Shown piece by piece: positions 8,120-17,242 of a stretch of 64,000 nt of DNA. The translations under genes were made by a program, and so were the position numbers. Source of the DNA: JBJXHN01 sp046233135 (GTDB lineage: Bacteria; Pseudomonadota; Alphaproteobacteria; Rhodospirillales; Rhodospirillaceae); NCBI GenBank assembly GCA_046233135.1, contig JBJXHN010000004.1, positions 62,001 through 126,000 on the forward strand. Reading direction: 5' to 3'. The notes beneath the pieces were generated by a model that was not told the DNA's origin, ran no database searches, and saw only the letters and a program-made list of their open reading frames with translations. The stretch's first letter is position 1. Each line of letters opens with the position of its first letter.

Positions 8120-8785
8120 GTGAGCATCAAATCTCCCATCCTGCACGACTATCGCGAACCAGGGCACGACTCCGGCGCGGCAAACGCCGGTGACAAGCCC
8201 TCCCGGGCGGAAGCGGAAGAGGCGGTGCGGGTGCTCCTGCGCTGGGCCGGTGACGATCCGGGCCGCGAGGGGCTGGTGGACACGCCCAACCGGGTGGTGC
8301 GCGCCTACGAGGAGTTTTTCGAAGGCTACGGCGCCGATCCGGAAGACATCCTGCGCCGCACGTTCGAAGAGACGGACGGCTACGACGAAATGGTGCTGCT
8401 GCGGGACATCCGCCTGGAAAGCCACTGCGAGCATCACATGGTGCCGATCATCGGCAAGGCCCATGTGGCCTATCTGCCCGATCGCCGGGTGGTCGGGATC
8501 TCCAAGCTGGCGCGGGTTGTCGAGATCTATGCCAAGCGCTTGCAGATCCAGGAGAAGATGACCGCGCAGATCGCCAATGCGATCGATTCGGTGCTGGAAC
8601 CCAAGGGCGTGGCGGTGGTGATCGAGGCGGCGCACCAGTGCATGACCACCCGGGGCATCCGCAAGCCGGGGGTGACCATGGTGACCAGCCGCATGACCGG
8701 GGCGTTCAAGGAAAACTCCGACACCCGCCGGGAATTCCTGCACCTGATCGGCCAGGGCGGCGGGGGCAACACCCGGCTGCTATAG
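8120..8785 (+). CDS. folE: GTP cyclohydrolase I (FolE)
   Basis: A 221-residue cytoplasmic enzyme converting GTP to 7,8-dihydroneopterin triphosphate, first step of folate and of queuosine synthesis. The zinc ligands are Cys103 and His106 in SHCEHHMVPI and Cys174 in HQCMTTRG. GKAHVAYLPDRRVVGISKLAR and QIQEKMTAQIA are active-site and interface blocks. The start is GTG at 8120, preceded by AAGGA. The first 30 residues are variable, as usual for the family. It belongs to the T-fold superfamily, like the QueF-like protein at 6028-6417. Confidence 0.97.
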   Translation: MSIKSPILHDYREPGHDSGAANAGDKPSRAEAEEAVRVLLRWAGDDPGREGLVDTPNRVVRAYEEFFEGYGADPEDILRRTFEETDGYDEMVLLRDIRLESHCEHHMVPIIGKAHVAYLPDRRVVGISKLARVVEIYAKRLQIQEKMTAQIANAIDSVLEPKGVAVVIEAAHQCMTTRGIRKPGVTMVTSRMTGAFKENSDTRREFLHLIGQGGGGNTRLL

Positions 8786-8931
8786 GGGTCGGGGTCGTTC
8801 GTCCGGCAGCGATGGCCTGGAAAAATGGCGCGCGCTTACGGGCTCCGGGCGCCAGGCGGGCCGTATAAACGTGACAAAATAGGTCTTTTCCGACAAAGAT
8901 GCCCCTGGGAGCAAAAGGGGGCATAGACCAC

Positions 8932-10380
8932 GTGTTGGATTTTCGGCCGGTCGCGCTGATCAATGGCGTGCTGCTGTGTATTCTTGCTGCGGGGATGGCG
9001 ATCCCGGCGGCGGTGGACGGCATTGCCGGAAATCGTGACTGGACCGTTTTTGCGGCCAGCGCGATGGTCACCCTGTTCGTCGGGCTTGCCCTGGTGTTCA
9101 CCTGCCGGACGGATGTGGTGCGTCTGTCGGTCCGGCAGGCCTTCTTGATGACCAACTTCATCTGGTTCGTCCTGCCGGCCTTCGCCGCGCTGCCCTTCGC
9201 CTTCTCCGAACTGGAACTCAGCTATACCGACGCCTTTTTCGAGGCCATGTCGGGCATCACCACCACCGGTGCGACGGTGATCGTCGGCCTGGACGTCAGC
9301 CCGCCCGGCCTGCTGCTGTGGCGGGGAATCCTGCAATGGCTGGGCGGCATCGGCATCATCATCATGGCCCTGACCGTGCTGCCCATGCTGCGGGTCGGCG
9401 GCATGCAGATGTTCAAGGTGGAGGCTTTCGATACCCAGGAAAAGGTGCTGCCCCGGGCGGCCTCGCTGGCCAGTGCGCTGACGGGGATCTATGTGCTGCT
9501 GACGGCGCTGTGGGCCTTGATGTTATGGCTGGCGGGCATGACCAGCCTGGACGCGGTGGTCCATGCCATGACCACCATCGCCACCGGCGGCTATTCCACC
9601 CGCGACGGTTCCGTCGGCCATTTCGACAGCCCCCTGATCGACGCCATCATCACCGTGGGCATGGCGATGGGGGCGATTCCCTTCCTGCTGTATTTCCAGA
9701 CCGTGCGGGGCCGGCCGCTGGCCCTGCTGCGGGACAGTCAGGTGCGCTGGTTCCTGCTGACCTCTGGCGGCGGTGTGCTGGTGGTGGCGCTGTGGCTGTG
9801 GTTCGAGAATGGCTACACTCCGTTTGCCGCTTTGCGGTATGCCAGCTTCAACGTGGTGTCGGTGATGACCGGAACGGGGTTTGCCACCAGCGACTATTGG
9901 CAATGGTCGGGAATCGCCGTGGCGGTCATGTTCTATCTGATGTTCGTCGGCGGCTGTGCCGGGTCCACCAGTTGCGGCATCAAGGTGTTCCGCTTCCAGA
10001 TCCTGGCCGCCACCGCCCGGATCCAGCTGCTGCGGCTGCTTCAGCCGCACGGGGTGTTCATCCCCTACTACAACAAGCGCCCCATCGAAGACGGCGTGGC
10101 CGAATCGGTGATGGCGTTCTTCTTCCTGTACGGTCTGTCGGTGGGATTGCTGGCCATCGCCCTGGGGGCATTGGGGTTGGATTTCGTCACCGCCCTGTCC
10201 GGGGCTGCGACGGCGATTTCCAATGTGGGGCCTGGCCTGGGGCCGGTTATCGGGCCGGCGGGCAATTTCGCCAGCCTGCCCGATGCGGCGAAGTGGCTGC
10301 TGTCGGCGGGCATGATGCTCGGCCGGCTGGAGCTGTTCACGGTCCTGGTGCTGCTGCTGCCGCGTTTCTGGCGGCATTAG
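8932..10380 (+). CDS. trkH: Potassium uptake protein TrkH
   Basis: An inner-membrane K+ transport subunit of about 480 residues with many transmembrane helices. Four selectivity-filter-like loops are visible: SGITTTGATV, TTIATGGYSTRDGS, TGTGFATSDY and SNVGPGLGPV. The TRK_H segment AGSTSCGIKVFR is also present. It works with a cytoplasmic TrkA NAD-binding subunit, not seen here. The GTG at 8932 (VLDFRPV) is chosen because AAAGGGGG precedes it and the family begins this way; an ATG at 8899 would add 11 residues. 8786-8931 has no gene. Confidence 0.92.
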   Translation: MLDFRPVALINGVLLCILAAGMAIPAAVDGIAGNRDWTVFAASAMVTLFVGLALVFTCRTDVVRLSVRQAFLMTNFIWFVLPAFAALPFAFSELELSYTDAFFEAMSGITTTGATVIVGLDVSPPGLLLWRGILQWLGGIGIIIMALTVLPMLRVGGMQMFKVEAFDTQEKVLPRAASLASALTGIYVLLTALWALMLWLAGMTSLDAVVHAMTTIATGGYSTRDGSVGHFDSPLIDAIITVGMAMGAIPFLLYFQTVRGRPLALLRDSQVRWFLLTSGGGVLVVALWLWFENGYTPFAALRYASFNVVSVMTGTGFATSDYWQWSGIAVAVMFYLMFVGGCAGSTSCGIKVFRFQILAATARIQLLRLLQPHGVFIPYYNKRPIEDGVAESVMAFFFLYGLSVGLLAIALGALGLDFVTALSGAATAISNVGPGLGPVIGPAGNFASLPDAAKWLLSAGMMLGRLELFTVLVLLLPRFWRH

Positions 10381-10422
10381 AGGACAGCCAGACCCGGGTA
10401 CCGCATCCTGCCCCCGTCCCGG

Positions 10423-11070
10423 TCAGGACAGCCAGTTGCCCATGTACTGGCGCACGCCTTCTTCCATGCGCGTGTCGAAGTCCTGCATCAGCCCTTCCAC
10501 CAGGGTGAACCAGGCGATTTCCCGGTCGTTGATGGAAGCGTCTTCCGGCACGGTGATGTGGCGCCAGACCTTGGCGCTGGTGTGGGCCAGGATGATGCCC
10601 AGCGGATCCAGCAGCTCCAGGGTCGCGTCCAGCACGGCGTCGTAGCGTTCCGATTGGTCGGTCTGGAAGGCGCCGCGCAGGCCTTGCGTCAGAGCCAGGG
10701 CCTTTTCCGTCACCGCCGCGTCGTGGATGGTCAGACGGACCGTGTTGTCGGCCATGTTGGTGGGCTGCAGGCGGTCATCGGCCCAGAACTGGGCGGCGCG
10801 GGCCGGCGGCAGCGGCATTTCGTGTTCCACGTTGGGACGGGCTAGCGGCGGCTCGTAGGCTTCGCGGATGTCCACCCGGTTGGCGGCGATGCGCAGCGGC
10901 GGCAGATGGGTGAAGCGCAGCTGGGCAAAGGCCGGACGAGGGTCGGGCCGGGTGCAGCCGATGGCCAGACTGCCGGCGACCCCGGCAAGGGCCAGGGACA
11001 GGACACGCCGGCGGGACGGCGCTTCGGGACGCAGCGGGAAACGGGAGCGGTGTTCGGTATGGCGGGTCAT
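10423..11070 (-). CDS. Putative lipoprotein, function unknown
   Basis: A 215-residue protein with an Arg-rich start, a hydrophobic stretch (VLSLALAGVAGSLAIGC) and a lipobox LAIGC, indicating lipidation at the Cys and probably outer-membrane anchoring. The mature part has no family I recognise; it contains REAYEPPLARPNVEH, a segment that looks like a surface loop, and a helical C-terminus. It is 54 bases downstream of hslO on the same strand, so it may be the last gene of the argD-argF-hslO unit. Confidence 0.6.
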   Translation of the reverse strand: MTRHTEHRSRFPLRPEAPSRRRVLSLALAGVAGSLAIGCTRPDPRPAFAQLRFTHLPPLRIAANRVDIREAYEPPLARPNVEHEMPLPPARAAQFWADDRLQPTNMADNTVRLTIHDAAVTEKALALTQGLRGAFQTDQSERYDAVLDATLELLDPLGIILAHTSAKVWRHITVPEDASINDREIAWFTLVEGLMQDFDTRMEEGVRQYMGNWLS

Positions 11071-11124
11071 GGCTCGTGCCGGCGTTGGAGGGATAAGCAG
11101 CCGCTGTCCGGAACGGCCGGGGCG

Positions 11125-12054
11125 TCACGCCCCCTCTGATGGGGAATCCGGAGGGGTCTGGGCGTCCAGGTCCTGAACCGTCAGGCTGTATGTTGCTTTG
11201 CAAAACTCGCAAGTCACGTCAATGGATCCCTCGTGTTCGAGGGCCAGCAATTCTTCTTTGGGGAAGCTGGACAGGGTGCGTGCCACCTTTTCGTAGGAAC
11301 ATCGGCACCCGAAAAACACCGGCTGGTAGGGGGCGACCGCCAGACCTTCCCCATGGAAGGGGCGTCTCAGCAGGTTTTCCGGGGTCAGATCCGGGTCCAG
11401 CATCTCCGAGTCGGTCAGGCTGTCCATCAGGATGGTTGCCGTGCGCCAGGCCTCGTCCCAGTCCTCGCCGTGCTGGCCACCCGCTTCCGGGGGCATGCGC
11501 TGCAGCATCAGGGCGGTGGTGCGCCAGGAGGCATCCGGTTCCCCCGGTTCGGGCGCGGCGACAGCGGTCTTCAGTACCGTCGGCAGTTGCTCTGACAGCG
11601 AGAAATAGTGGTTCACACAGTCCGAAAGGTTGGCGCCGGCCAGCGCAACGATGCCCTGGTAGCGGTCGGTATTGGGGCCGGCATCCACGGTGAAGGCCAT
11701 GTGGCCCTCGCCCAGCAGGGCCGGGACAGGGGTGTCGGAGACGTCCCTGGGCAGGCGGCTTTCGTCGAAGCGGGCGACCCCGCGCACCATGCCGGCACTG
11801 GTGACATCGACCACCAGGGTATGGACCGGGCCGTTGCCCCGCGCCTGAAGCGTGAAAACGCCGTCGTATTTCAGGCCGGCGGCCAGGGCGATACCGATGC
11901 TCACGTGCTCGGCCAGCAGGGCGGCGACGACGGGCGGATAGGCATGCGGGGCCAGCGTGTCGGTCACGGCCCTGCCGGCGCGCACCAGACGGCCCCGGAA
12001 CACCCCGGTGTTCAGGTGAAACGGCAGGACCAGGTTGTCGTTGGGACCGCTCAC
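11125..12054 (-). CDS. hslO: Redox-regulated chaperone Hsp33
   Basis: A 309-residue holdase chaperone activated by oxidative unfolding. The C-terminal redox switch is present as CRC (FFGCRCSYEKV) and CEFC, four cysteines that bind zinc when reduced. The N-terminal domain includes GLKYDGVFTLQARGNGPV and VDVTSAGMVRGVAR. The GTG at 12054 is chosen because it overlaps the argF TGA (GTGA) and the family homology begins there. The frame stays open upstream over argF, but that part encodes no Hsp33 sequence. Confidence 0.95.
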   Translation of the reverse strand: MSGPNDNLVLPFHLNTGVFRGRLVRAGRAVTDTLAPHAYPPVVAALLAEHVSIGIALAAGLKYDGVFTLQARGNGPVHTLVVDVTSAGMVRGVARFDESRLPRDVSDTPVPALLGEGHMAFTVDAGPNTDRYQGIVALAGANLSDCVNHYFSLSEQLPTVLKTAVAAPEPGEPDASWRTTALMLQRMPPEAGGQHGEDWDEAWRTATILMDSLTDSEMLDPDLTPENLLRRPFHGEGLAVAPYQPVFFGCRCSYEKVARTLSSFPKEELLALEHEGSIDVTCEFCKATYSLTVQDLDAQTPPDSPSEGA

Positions 12055-12965
12055 GCCAGGCACCAAGCCAGAATGCCCTTCTGGGCATGCAGGCGGTTTT
12101 CCGCCTCGTCCCAGACCACGGACTGCGGGCCGTCGATCACCTCGTCGGTCACTTCCTCGCCGCGGTGGGCGGGCAGGCAGTGCATGAACAGGGCGTCTTT
12201 GGCCGCATGGGCCATCAAGGCCGCATCGACCCGATAGGGGGCGAGCAGGTTGTGGCGATTGCTGCCGCCGTCGCAGCCCATGGAGACCCAGGTGTCCGTG
12301 ACCACGCAATCGGCGCCGGTGACGGCTGCCACGGGGTCGTCCGTCAGTTCGACGAGGCCGCCGCTGGCACGTGCCCAGTCCACCACGGTCTGGTTGGGGC
12401 GCAGGGTGTCGGGCGTGGCGACGCGCATGGTAAAGCCGAACTGGGCGGCGGCCTTGATCCACGAACTGGACACGTTGTTGCCGTCGCCGATCCAGCTGAC
12501 CACCCGGCCGGAGATATCGCCGCGATGCTGTTCGTAGGTCATGACGTCGGCCATGATCTGGCAGGGGTGGCTTTCGTCGGTCAGGCCGTTGATCACCGGC
12601 ACGGTGGCGTATTCGGCCATTTCCTTCATCTTGGCCGGGCTGTCGGTGCGCAGCATGATGGCGTCCACATAGCGCGACAGCACGCGGGCGGTGTCGGCGA
12701 TGGTTTCCCCGCGGCCCAGCTGGGTTTCATGATGCCCCAGGATCACCACGTCGCCACCAAGCTGGCGCATGCCCACCTCGAAGGAAACCCGGGTGCGGGT
12801 GGAGGGTTTTTCGAAGATCATCGCCAGCACGCGATCCTTCAGCGGCTTGTCGCCGCCACCGGCGAGGCGGCCTTCCTTGAAGGCCTTGCCGCGGTCGAGG
12901 ATGGCCCGCAGGGTGGCGGGTTTGAAATCCGAAAGGTCCAGGAAATGACGCACCGGGCCGGTCAT
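12051..12965 (-). CDS. argF: Ornithine carbamoyltransferase
   Basis: A 304-residue enzyme joining carbamoyl phosphate and ornithine to give citrulline in arginine synthesis. The carbamoyl-phosphate loop STRTR is at residues 55-59, followed by GGDVVILG. ESHPCQIMAD and the ornithine-side motif HCLPAHRGEEV complete the signature. It overlaps argD upstream by ATGA and hslO downstream by GTGA, so the three are translationally coupled. Confidence 0.98.
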   Translation of the reverse strand: MTGPVRHFLDLSDFKPATLRAILDRGKAFKEGRLAGGGDKPLKDRVLAMIFEKPSTRTRVSFEVGMRQLGGDVVILGHHETQLGRGETIADTARVLSRYVDAIMLRTDSPAKMKEMAEYATVPVINGLTDESHPCQIMADVMTYEQHRGDISGRVVSWIGDGNNVSSSWIKAAAQFGFTMRVATPDTLRPNQTVVDWARASGGLVELTDDPVAAVTGADCVVTDTWVSMGCDGGSNRHNLLAPYRVDAALMAHAAKDALFMHCLPAHRGEEVTDEVIDGPQSVVWDEAENRLHAQKGILAWCLA

Positions 12966-14173
12966 TGGGCGGCGGCCTCCGTATTGGTCTGGTTCGCGGC
13001 GATGACCTTGCAGGCGGCCTCCGCCATGTCACGCGCTGCGGCCACTTCCTCTTCGCCGATGACCAGGGGCGGCAGAAGGCGGATCACATTGTTGGCAGCC
13101 GGCGCGGCGAGCAGGCCCTGTGCCTGGAAGGCGGCAAGGACCTCGGTGTTGGGGGCGGCGCAGACCAGCCCCAGCAACAGACCCTGGCCACGGACATCGG
13201 CCAGGACGGTGGGATAGCGGGCGGCCAGATCGGCCATCGCCCGGTGCAGGGACTGGCCGGTTTCCACCACATGGGGCAGAAAGGCGGGGTCCAGCATTTC
13301 GTCCAACACGGCGTTGGCCACGGCCATCGCCAGCGGATTGCCGCCGAAGGTGGTGCCATGGGAGCCGGCGGTCAGCGCCTCGGTAAAGGGCGCGCGGGCC
13401 AGGCAGGCGCCGACGGGGAAGCCGCCGCCCAGACCCTTGGCCAGGGCCATGACGTCGGGCACGATATCCGTCCATTCATAGGCGAACAGCTTGCCGGTGC
13501 GGCCCATGCCGGTCTGCACTTCGTCGAAAATCAGCACCAGGCCGTATTCGTCGGCCATCGCCCGCAGGCCTTTCAGGAAACCTTCGGGGGCGGGATTGAT
13601 GCCGCCTTCCCCCTGCACCGGCTCCACCAGGATCGCAGCGGTTTCGGCGGTCACGGCGGCCCGGGCTTCGTTCAGGTTGCCGAAGGGCACCCGGTCGAAA
13701 CCGTCCACCAGGGGTTCGAACCCCTTGGTGTGCTTTTCCCCGCCGCCGGCGGCGATGGTCGCCATGGTGCGGCCATGAAAGGCCCCCCGGGTGACGATGG
13801 TGCGGTACTTTTCCGGGGCGCCGGCCACCGTGTGCTGATAGCGGCGGGCCAGCTTCAGGCAGGCTTCCACCGCTTCGGCGCCGGAATTGCAGAAAAAGGC
13901 GCTGTCGGCGAAGCTGTTATCCACCAGCCGCTCGCCCAGCCGCTGCTGGTCGGGAATGCGGTAGAGGTTGGAGCAATGCCACAGCTTGCCGGCCTGATCG
14001 GTCAGGGCCCGAACCAGACGGGGGTGGGCATGCCCCAGGGCGGTGACGGCGATGCCGGAGCCGAAATCCAGATATCGTCGGCCATTGTCCGCAACCAGCC
14101 ACGCGCCTTCGCCCCGCTCGAAGGCGAGGTCAATACGGGCATATGTCGGCATCACCGCCGAGTTGCTGGACAT
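12962..14173 (-). CDS. argD: Acetylornithine aminotransferase
   Basis: A 403-residue PLP-dependent class III aminotransferase that makes N-acetylornithine in arginine synthesis. It may also act on succinyldiaminopimelate. Motifs are FFCNSGAEAVEA, ILVEPVQGEGG, LIFDEVQTGMGRTG and ALAKGLGGGFPVG with the PLP lysine. The ATG at 14173 is preferred because AAGGCGG lies 8 bases before it; an ATG at 14203 has no ribosome site. First gene of the argD-argF-hslO unit. Confidence 0.96.
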   Translation of the reverse strand: MSSNSAVMPTYARIDLAFERGEGAWLVADNGRRYLDFGSGIAVTALGHAHPRLVRALTDQAGKLWHCSNLYRIPDQQRLGERLVDNSFADSAFFCNSGAEAVEACLKLARRYQHTVAGAPEKYRTIVTRGAFHGRTMATIAAGGGEKHTKGFEPLVDGFDRVPFGNLNEARAAVTAETAAILVEPVQGEGGINPAPEGFLKGLRAMADEYGLVLIFDEVQTGMGRTGKLFAYEWTDIVPDVMALAKGLGGGFPVGACLARAPFTEALTAGSHGTTFGGNPLAMAVANAVLDEMLDPAFLPHVVETGQSLHRAMADLAARYPTVLADVRGQGLLLGLVCAAPNTEVLAAFQAQGLLAAPAANNVIRLLPPLVIGEEEVAAARDMAEAACKVIAANQTNTEAAAQ

Positions 14174-14290
14174 GTTCCGGTCCGCCTTGTTGCGATAGGT
14201 CATCGGGTCGGGCTGTCATACCCGGGCGCCGCGGGCGGGACGGAGCCTCCAAGCGGGAGCCGTGTGCTTTTTTCGGCCCCAAAACGCCTG

Positions 14291-14310
14291 GGGCGGCACT
14301 CGTGCCGCCC
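14291..14310 (-). terminator. Probable terminator after the hldD-methyltransferase operon
   Basis: A perfect inverted repeat GGGCGGCAC/GTGCCGCCC, 9 bp on each side with a 2-base centre. On the minus strand it is followed within a few bases by TTTT. It lies between the methyltransferase stop and the argD start, and so separates the two leftward operons. Confidence 0.6.
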
Positions 14311-14380
14311 GGGTCGCAGGAAAGAGGGTGTTATTGCGCCAAAGACCGGGGATGTCAATGCTCGCTAAAGACGTGGGTGA

Positions 14381-15142
14381 TTATGGCTTGCGGGCTTCCA
14401 TATAAAGGGAACCGGGACGCTTTTCCCGCCCTTCGCGGGTTATTTCCAGATCCAGGGCAGGCCAGCCGGGGATGGCCGAACAGCCCGGCCGGGCCACGTG
14501 GATATCGGTGAAGCCGGCCTCTGCCAGCAGGCCACCCAGGGTGATTCGGTCATACATCCACTGATGGGTTTCCTTGCGCCGGCGGGCGTCACCCAGAATC
14601 CATCCTTCGATGGCGGCGCGAATGCCGGATTTGCCGCGCAGGGCCGCCGGCCGGACCCGCACGCATTGTTCCAGCATGGCGCGGACTGTCCGTTCGTGTT
14701 CCGCAGCCGTTATCTCACCCGCTTCCGCGCGTTTGCAGGAGCGGGAGTAGCTGTCCACCCGCCTCCCCAGGTCCGGCAGGCATATGCGGTGCAGCCCGCC
14801 TGGCACGAGAACGCGGTGGATCTCCTTCATCAGGCCCGGCGCGTCGGCGCGTTCCATGTGTTCGAGCAGATGCTGATGGTAGACCGCCCGGACGCTGCCG
14901 TCGGGCAAGGGTATGCCCCGCCGCAGGTCGTGGTGGCGCATCGGTCCCTCAAGAGCGCGAAGGCGATCGATGCGGTGGCGACCGATAAGGGCCTTCGGGA
15001 TCCAGTGGGTCAGTCCCAAGGCATGCAGGCGATAGGGGACGGAGCTGTCGATGTTCAAGCCGACCCGGCTTTGATTGTCACCTGCCCCGAGGTTCAGGAG
15101 GTCGAGGACAGGCGGGTCGTGGGCCGGGTCCGGAGGGGTCAT
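14381..15142 (-). CDS. Class I SAM-dependent methyltransferase
   Basis: A 253-residue protein of the methyltransferase type-11 fold. LLNLGAGDNQSRVGLNID is the SAM-binding motif I with the acidic end. YHQHLLEHM and EIHRVLVPGGLHRICLPDL are the later conserved blocks. The substrate is unknown. Its ATG overlaps the hldD stop (ATGA), so it is coupled to a heptose-synthesis gene. A role in lipopolysaccharide or glycan modification is an inference from that context only. Confidence 0.75.
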   Translation of the reverse strand: MTPPDPAHDPPVLDLLNLGAGDNQSRVGLNIDSSVPYRLHALGLTHWIPKALIGRHRIDRLRALEGPMRHHDLRRGIPLPDGSVRAVYHQHLLEHMERADAPGLMKEIHRVLVPGGLHRICLPDLGRRVDSYSRSCKRAEAGEITAAEHERTVRAMLEQCVRVRPAALRGKSGIRAAIEGWILGDARRRKETHQWMYDRITLGGLLAEAGFTDIHVARPGCSAIPGWPALDLEITREGREKRPGSLYMEARKP

Positions 15143-16125
15143 CGGAAAGGGTCGTCCTTGGTCAGGAAGTCCTGAACGTAGCGGCGCACCCCTTCCTCCA
15201 GCGGCGTGATCTGGCCGGGCCAGCCGGCGGCCCGCAGCTTGTCCATCGAGGCTTCGGTAAAATACTGGTACTTGTCGCGGATGGCTTCCGGGGTGTCTCG
15301 GAACGTCAACATGGGCTCCTTGCCCAGCGCGCGGTAGACCGCCTCGGCCAGGTCGCGGAAGCTGCGGGCCTTGCCGGTGCCGCAGTTGAACAGGCCGCTG
15401 ACCGACGGGTTGTCCAGCAGCCACAGCACCACATTGACCACGTCATCCACATAGACGAAGTCCCGCAGTTGCCCGCCGTCCGGATAATCGGGATGGTGAG
15501 AGCGGAACAGCGAGAACGCTTCGTCGCGCATGGCCACCGGCGTGATCTGGTTGACCACGCTGCTTTGGGGACCCTTGTGGAATTCATTGGGGCCATAGAC
15601 GTTGAAGAACTTCAGGCCGGCCCATTGCGGCGGGGTGGGTTCGCCCTCGGCGATCAGGCGGGCCACCCGGCGGTCGAACAAATGCTTGGACCAGCCATAG
15701 GCGTTCAGCGGCCGCAGGCGGGCGAGATGCCCGGGAGCCGCGTCGTCCACGAAGCCTTCGGCGCCGTCGCCGTAGGTGGCGGCGCTGCTGGCATACAGAA
15801 ACGGGATGCCCTGGGCGGTACACCAGCGCCACAGCAGCAGGGAAAGGCGGAAGTTGTTGTCGGCGATGCGGTCGGCGTCGGTTTCCGTTGTCGCGGAAAT
15901 CGCCCCCATATGGATAATCGTGCTGACCTCGCGCCGGTGGGTTTCCAGATAGGTCGGCAGGGCGTCGGGATGAACGAGGTCGGCCAACTCCCGCTTGGCG
16001 ATATTGCGCCACTTCACGCCGTCGCGCAGCCGGTCGCAGACGACGATGGGCGCCCCGCCCCGGGCTTCCAGGGCGGCCACGATGTTGGAGCCGATGAACC
16101 CGGCGCCGCCCGTCACGATGATCAT
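15139..16125 (-). CDS. hldD: ADP-glyceromanno-heptose 6-epimerase
   Basis: A 328-residue NADP-dependent short-chain dehydrogenase/reductase that epimerises ADP-heptose for the lipopolysaccharide inner core. The nucleotide-binding GGAGFIGS is at 6-13. The catalytic Tyr/Lys lie in NAYGWSKH and the Ser in YASSAATYG. FFNVYGPNEFHKG is the family-specific block. The start at MIIVTGG is supported by AAGGA 6 bases upstream. 16126-16331 upstream holds divergent promoters for hldD and ubiK, but I see no clear consensus. Confidence 0.94.
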   Translation of the reverse strand: MIIVTGGAGFIGSNIVAALEARGGAPIVVCDRLRDGVKWRNIAKRELADLVHPDALPTYLETHRREVSTIIHMGAISATTETDADRIADNNFRLSLLLWRWCTAQGIPFLYASSAATYGDGAEGFVDDAAPGHLARLRPLNAYGWSKHLFDRRVARLIAEGEPTPPQWAGLKFFNVYGPNEFHKGPQSSVVNQITPVAMRDEAFSLFRSHHPDYPDGGQLRDFVYVDDVVNVVLWLLDNPSVSGLFNCGTGKARSFRDLAEAVYRALGKEPMLTFRDTPEAIRDKYQYFTEASMDKLRAAGWPGQITPLEEGVRRYVQDFLTKDDPFR

Positions 16126-16331
16126 GGCCGTTCCTTCCCGTTCCGTGTCTGGCCCGTTCAGCCTTTGGTGAGATTTCGCCGCCATATAACCGTGCCCTCC
16201 CGGGCGCTTCAAGCCTTTGCGCCCTGCTGGTGGAAGCGGGCGCCGTTGCGTCCGAAGGGCAACGCTCCCATAATGGGGGTAGCGCGCCGGGTGACCGGCG
16301 GATGCGACGTCATGCGAATGAGGAGAGAAGC

Positions 16332-16772
16332 ATGGAAGCCCGTAATCGCCTGATGGACGACCTTTCCCGGGTCGCCGGTGGCGCTTTGGGTGCCCTCGGC
16401 GGCTTGCGCGGGGAAGTGGAGGTGCTGGTGCGCCAGCGCCTGGAACGGCTGGTGTCCACCATGGATCTGGTCACCCGCGAGGAATTCGAAGCGGTGCGCG
16501 CCATGGCGCAGGAAGCGCGCCTGCAGCAGGAAGTGTTGGAAAAGAAGGTCGCCGAGCTGGAGTCCCAGCTGGCCAAGCCGGCCAAGGGCGGCAGCCCGTC
16601 GCGGGCGCGCCGCGCGCCCCAGGTCCGGGCCAAGGTGACCTCTTCGTCCGCCGCCAAGTCGGCCAAGGCGGCCGATGCCGCTGCGGAGCCCCTGACGGAC
16701 GACGAGCCGCCGGTGGAGTCCGTGGAGGGTGGCGCCGACAGCACGCCGGAGAAGGGCTCCGGCAGCGAATAA
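16332..16772 (+). CDS. ubiK: Ubiquinone biosynthesis accessory factor UbiK (BMFP family)
   Basis: A 146-residue protein: short amphipathic N-terminus, a coiled coil (REEFEAVRAMAQEARLQQEVLEKKVAELESQL, about 48-80) and a long Ala/Ser/Lys tail. UbiK organises late ubiquinone-synthesis enzymes in Escherichia coli; alphaproteobacterial relatives are also known as membrane fusogenic proteins. AGGAG lies 7 bases before the ATG. The tail from about residue 85 is low-complexity and longer than in enterobacterial UbiK. Same direction as YbjN and proC. Confidence 0.85.
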   Translation: MEARNRLMDDLSRVAGGALGALGGLRGEVEVLVRQRLERLVSTMDLVTREEFEAVRAMAQEARLQQEVLEKKVAELESQLAKPAKGGSPSRARRAPQVRAKVTSSSAAKSAKAADAAAEPLTDDEPPVESVEGGADSTPEKGSGSE

Positions 16773-17242
16773 TCTTTGGCGAAAGGCGGGCGTGCCGCTG
16801 GTTTCGGCGGTTTTCCGGCAGCGCGATCAAGCATTTCAGGCCCGAATGCTCCCGATCAGGGGTTTTCGGGGTATCAATGCGGCTGCGAAGAGGCAGATCT
16901 TCTCTTCGCGGCGGCCCTTTTATGCTTTAGGGTGCTGTGCGGAAGACGCGTGAGGCGTCGATCCGGCCGGGGTCCTCCCCGCTTCCGAAGTCAAGGCACG
17001 GACGGACGCGGATCGGGAGGCGGGAACGCAAAGCATTCCCCCGGTCGAAGCCCGGTTCGGCCGTGATTTTGATCGCTGTCGAAAGGCCAAACGGACCCGA
17101 GAAAGCATTTGCGTCTCGGGATACGGATTGGCAAACTAGTTGTGGTGCGGATGCAGATTGTGAACACAATATTTCGTGTTGCCGTTCTATTGCAAGTCCG
17201 TATCGCATGTTTCGGCCCCTGACCTTGCAAGGAGAAGCGGGC
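16773..17242 (+). other. 470-base gap with a possible structured RNA
   Basis: No convincing gene is present. From 16,915 the motif TTTTATGCTTTAGGG could be promoter-like. At 16,940-16,987 a multi-branch fold is possible: CGGAAG pairs with CTTCCG and encloses two hairpins, GACGC/GCGTC and GGGG/CCCC. No poly-T follows. The downstream part (17,130-17,200) is AT-richer and probably holds the promoter of the YbjN gene. Confidence 0.3.

Noticed and set aside
12055..12462. Upstream extension of the hslO frame
   Set aside because: It overlaps argF entirely, has shadow-type composition, and Hsp33 similarity begins at the GTG at 12,054.
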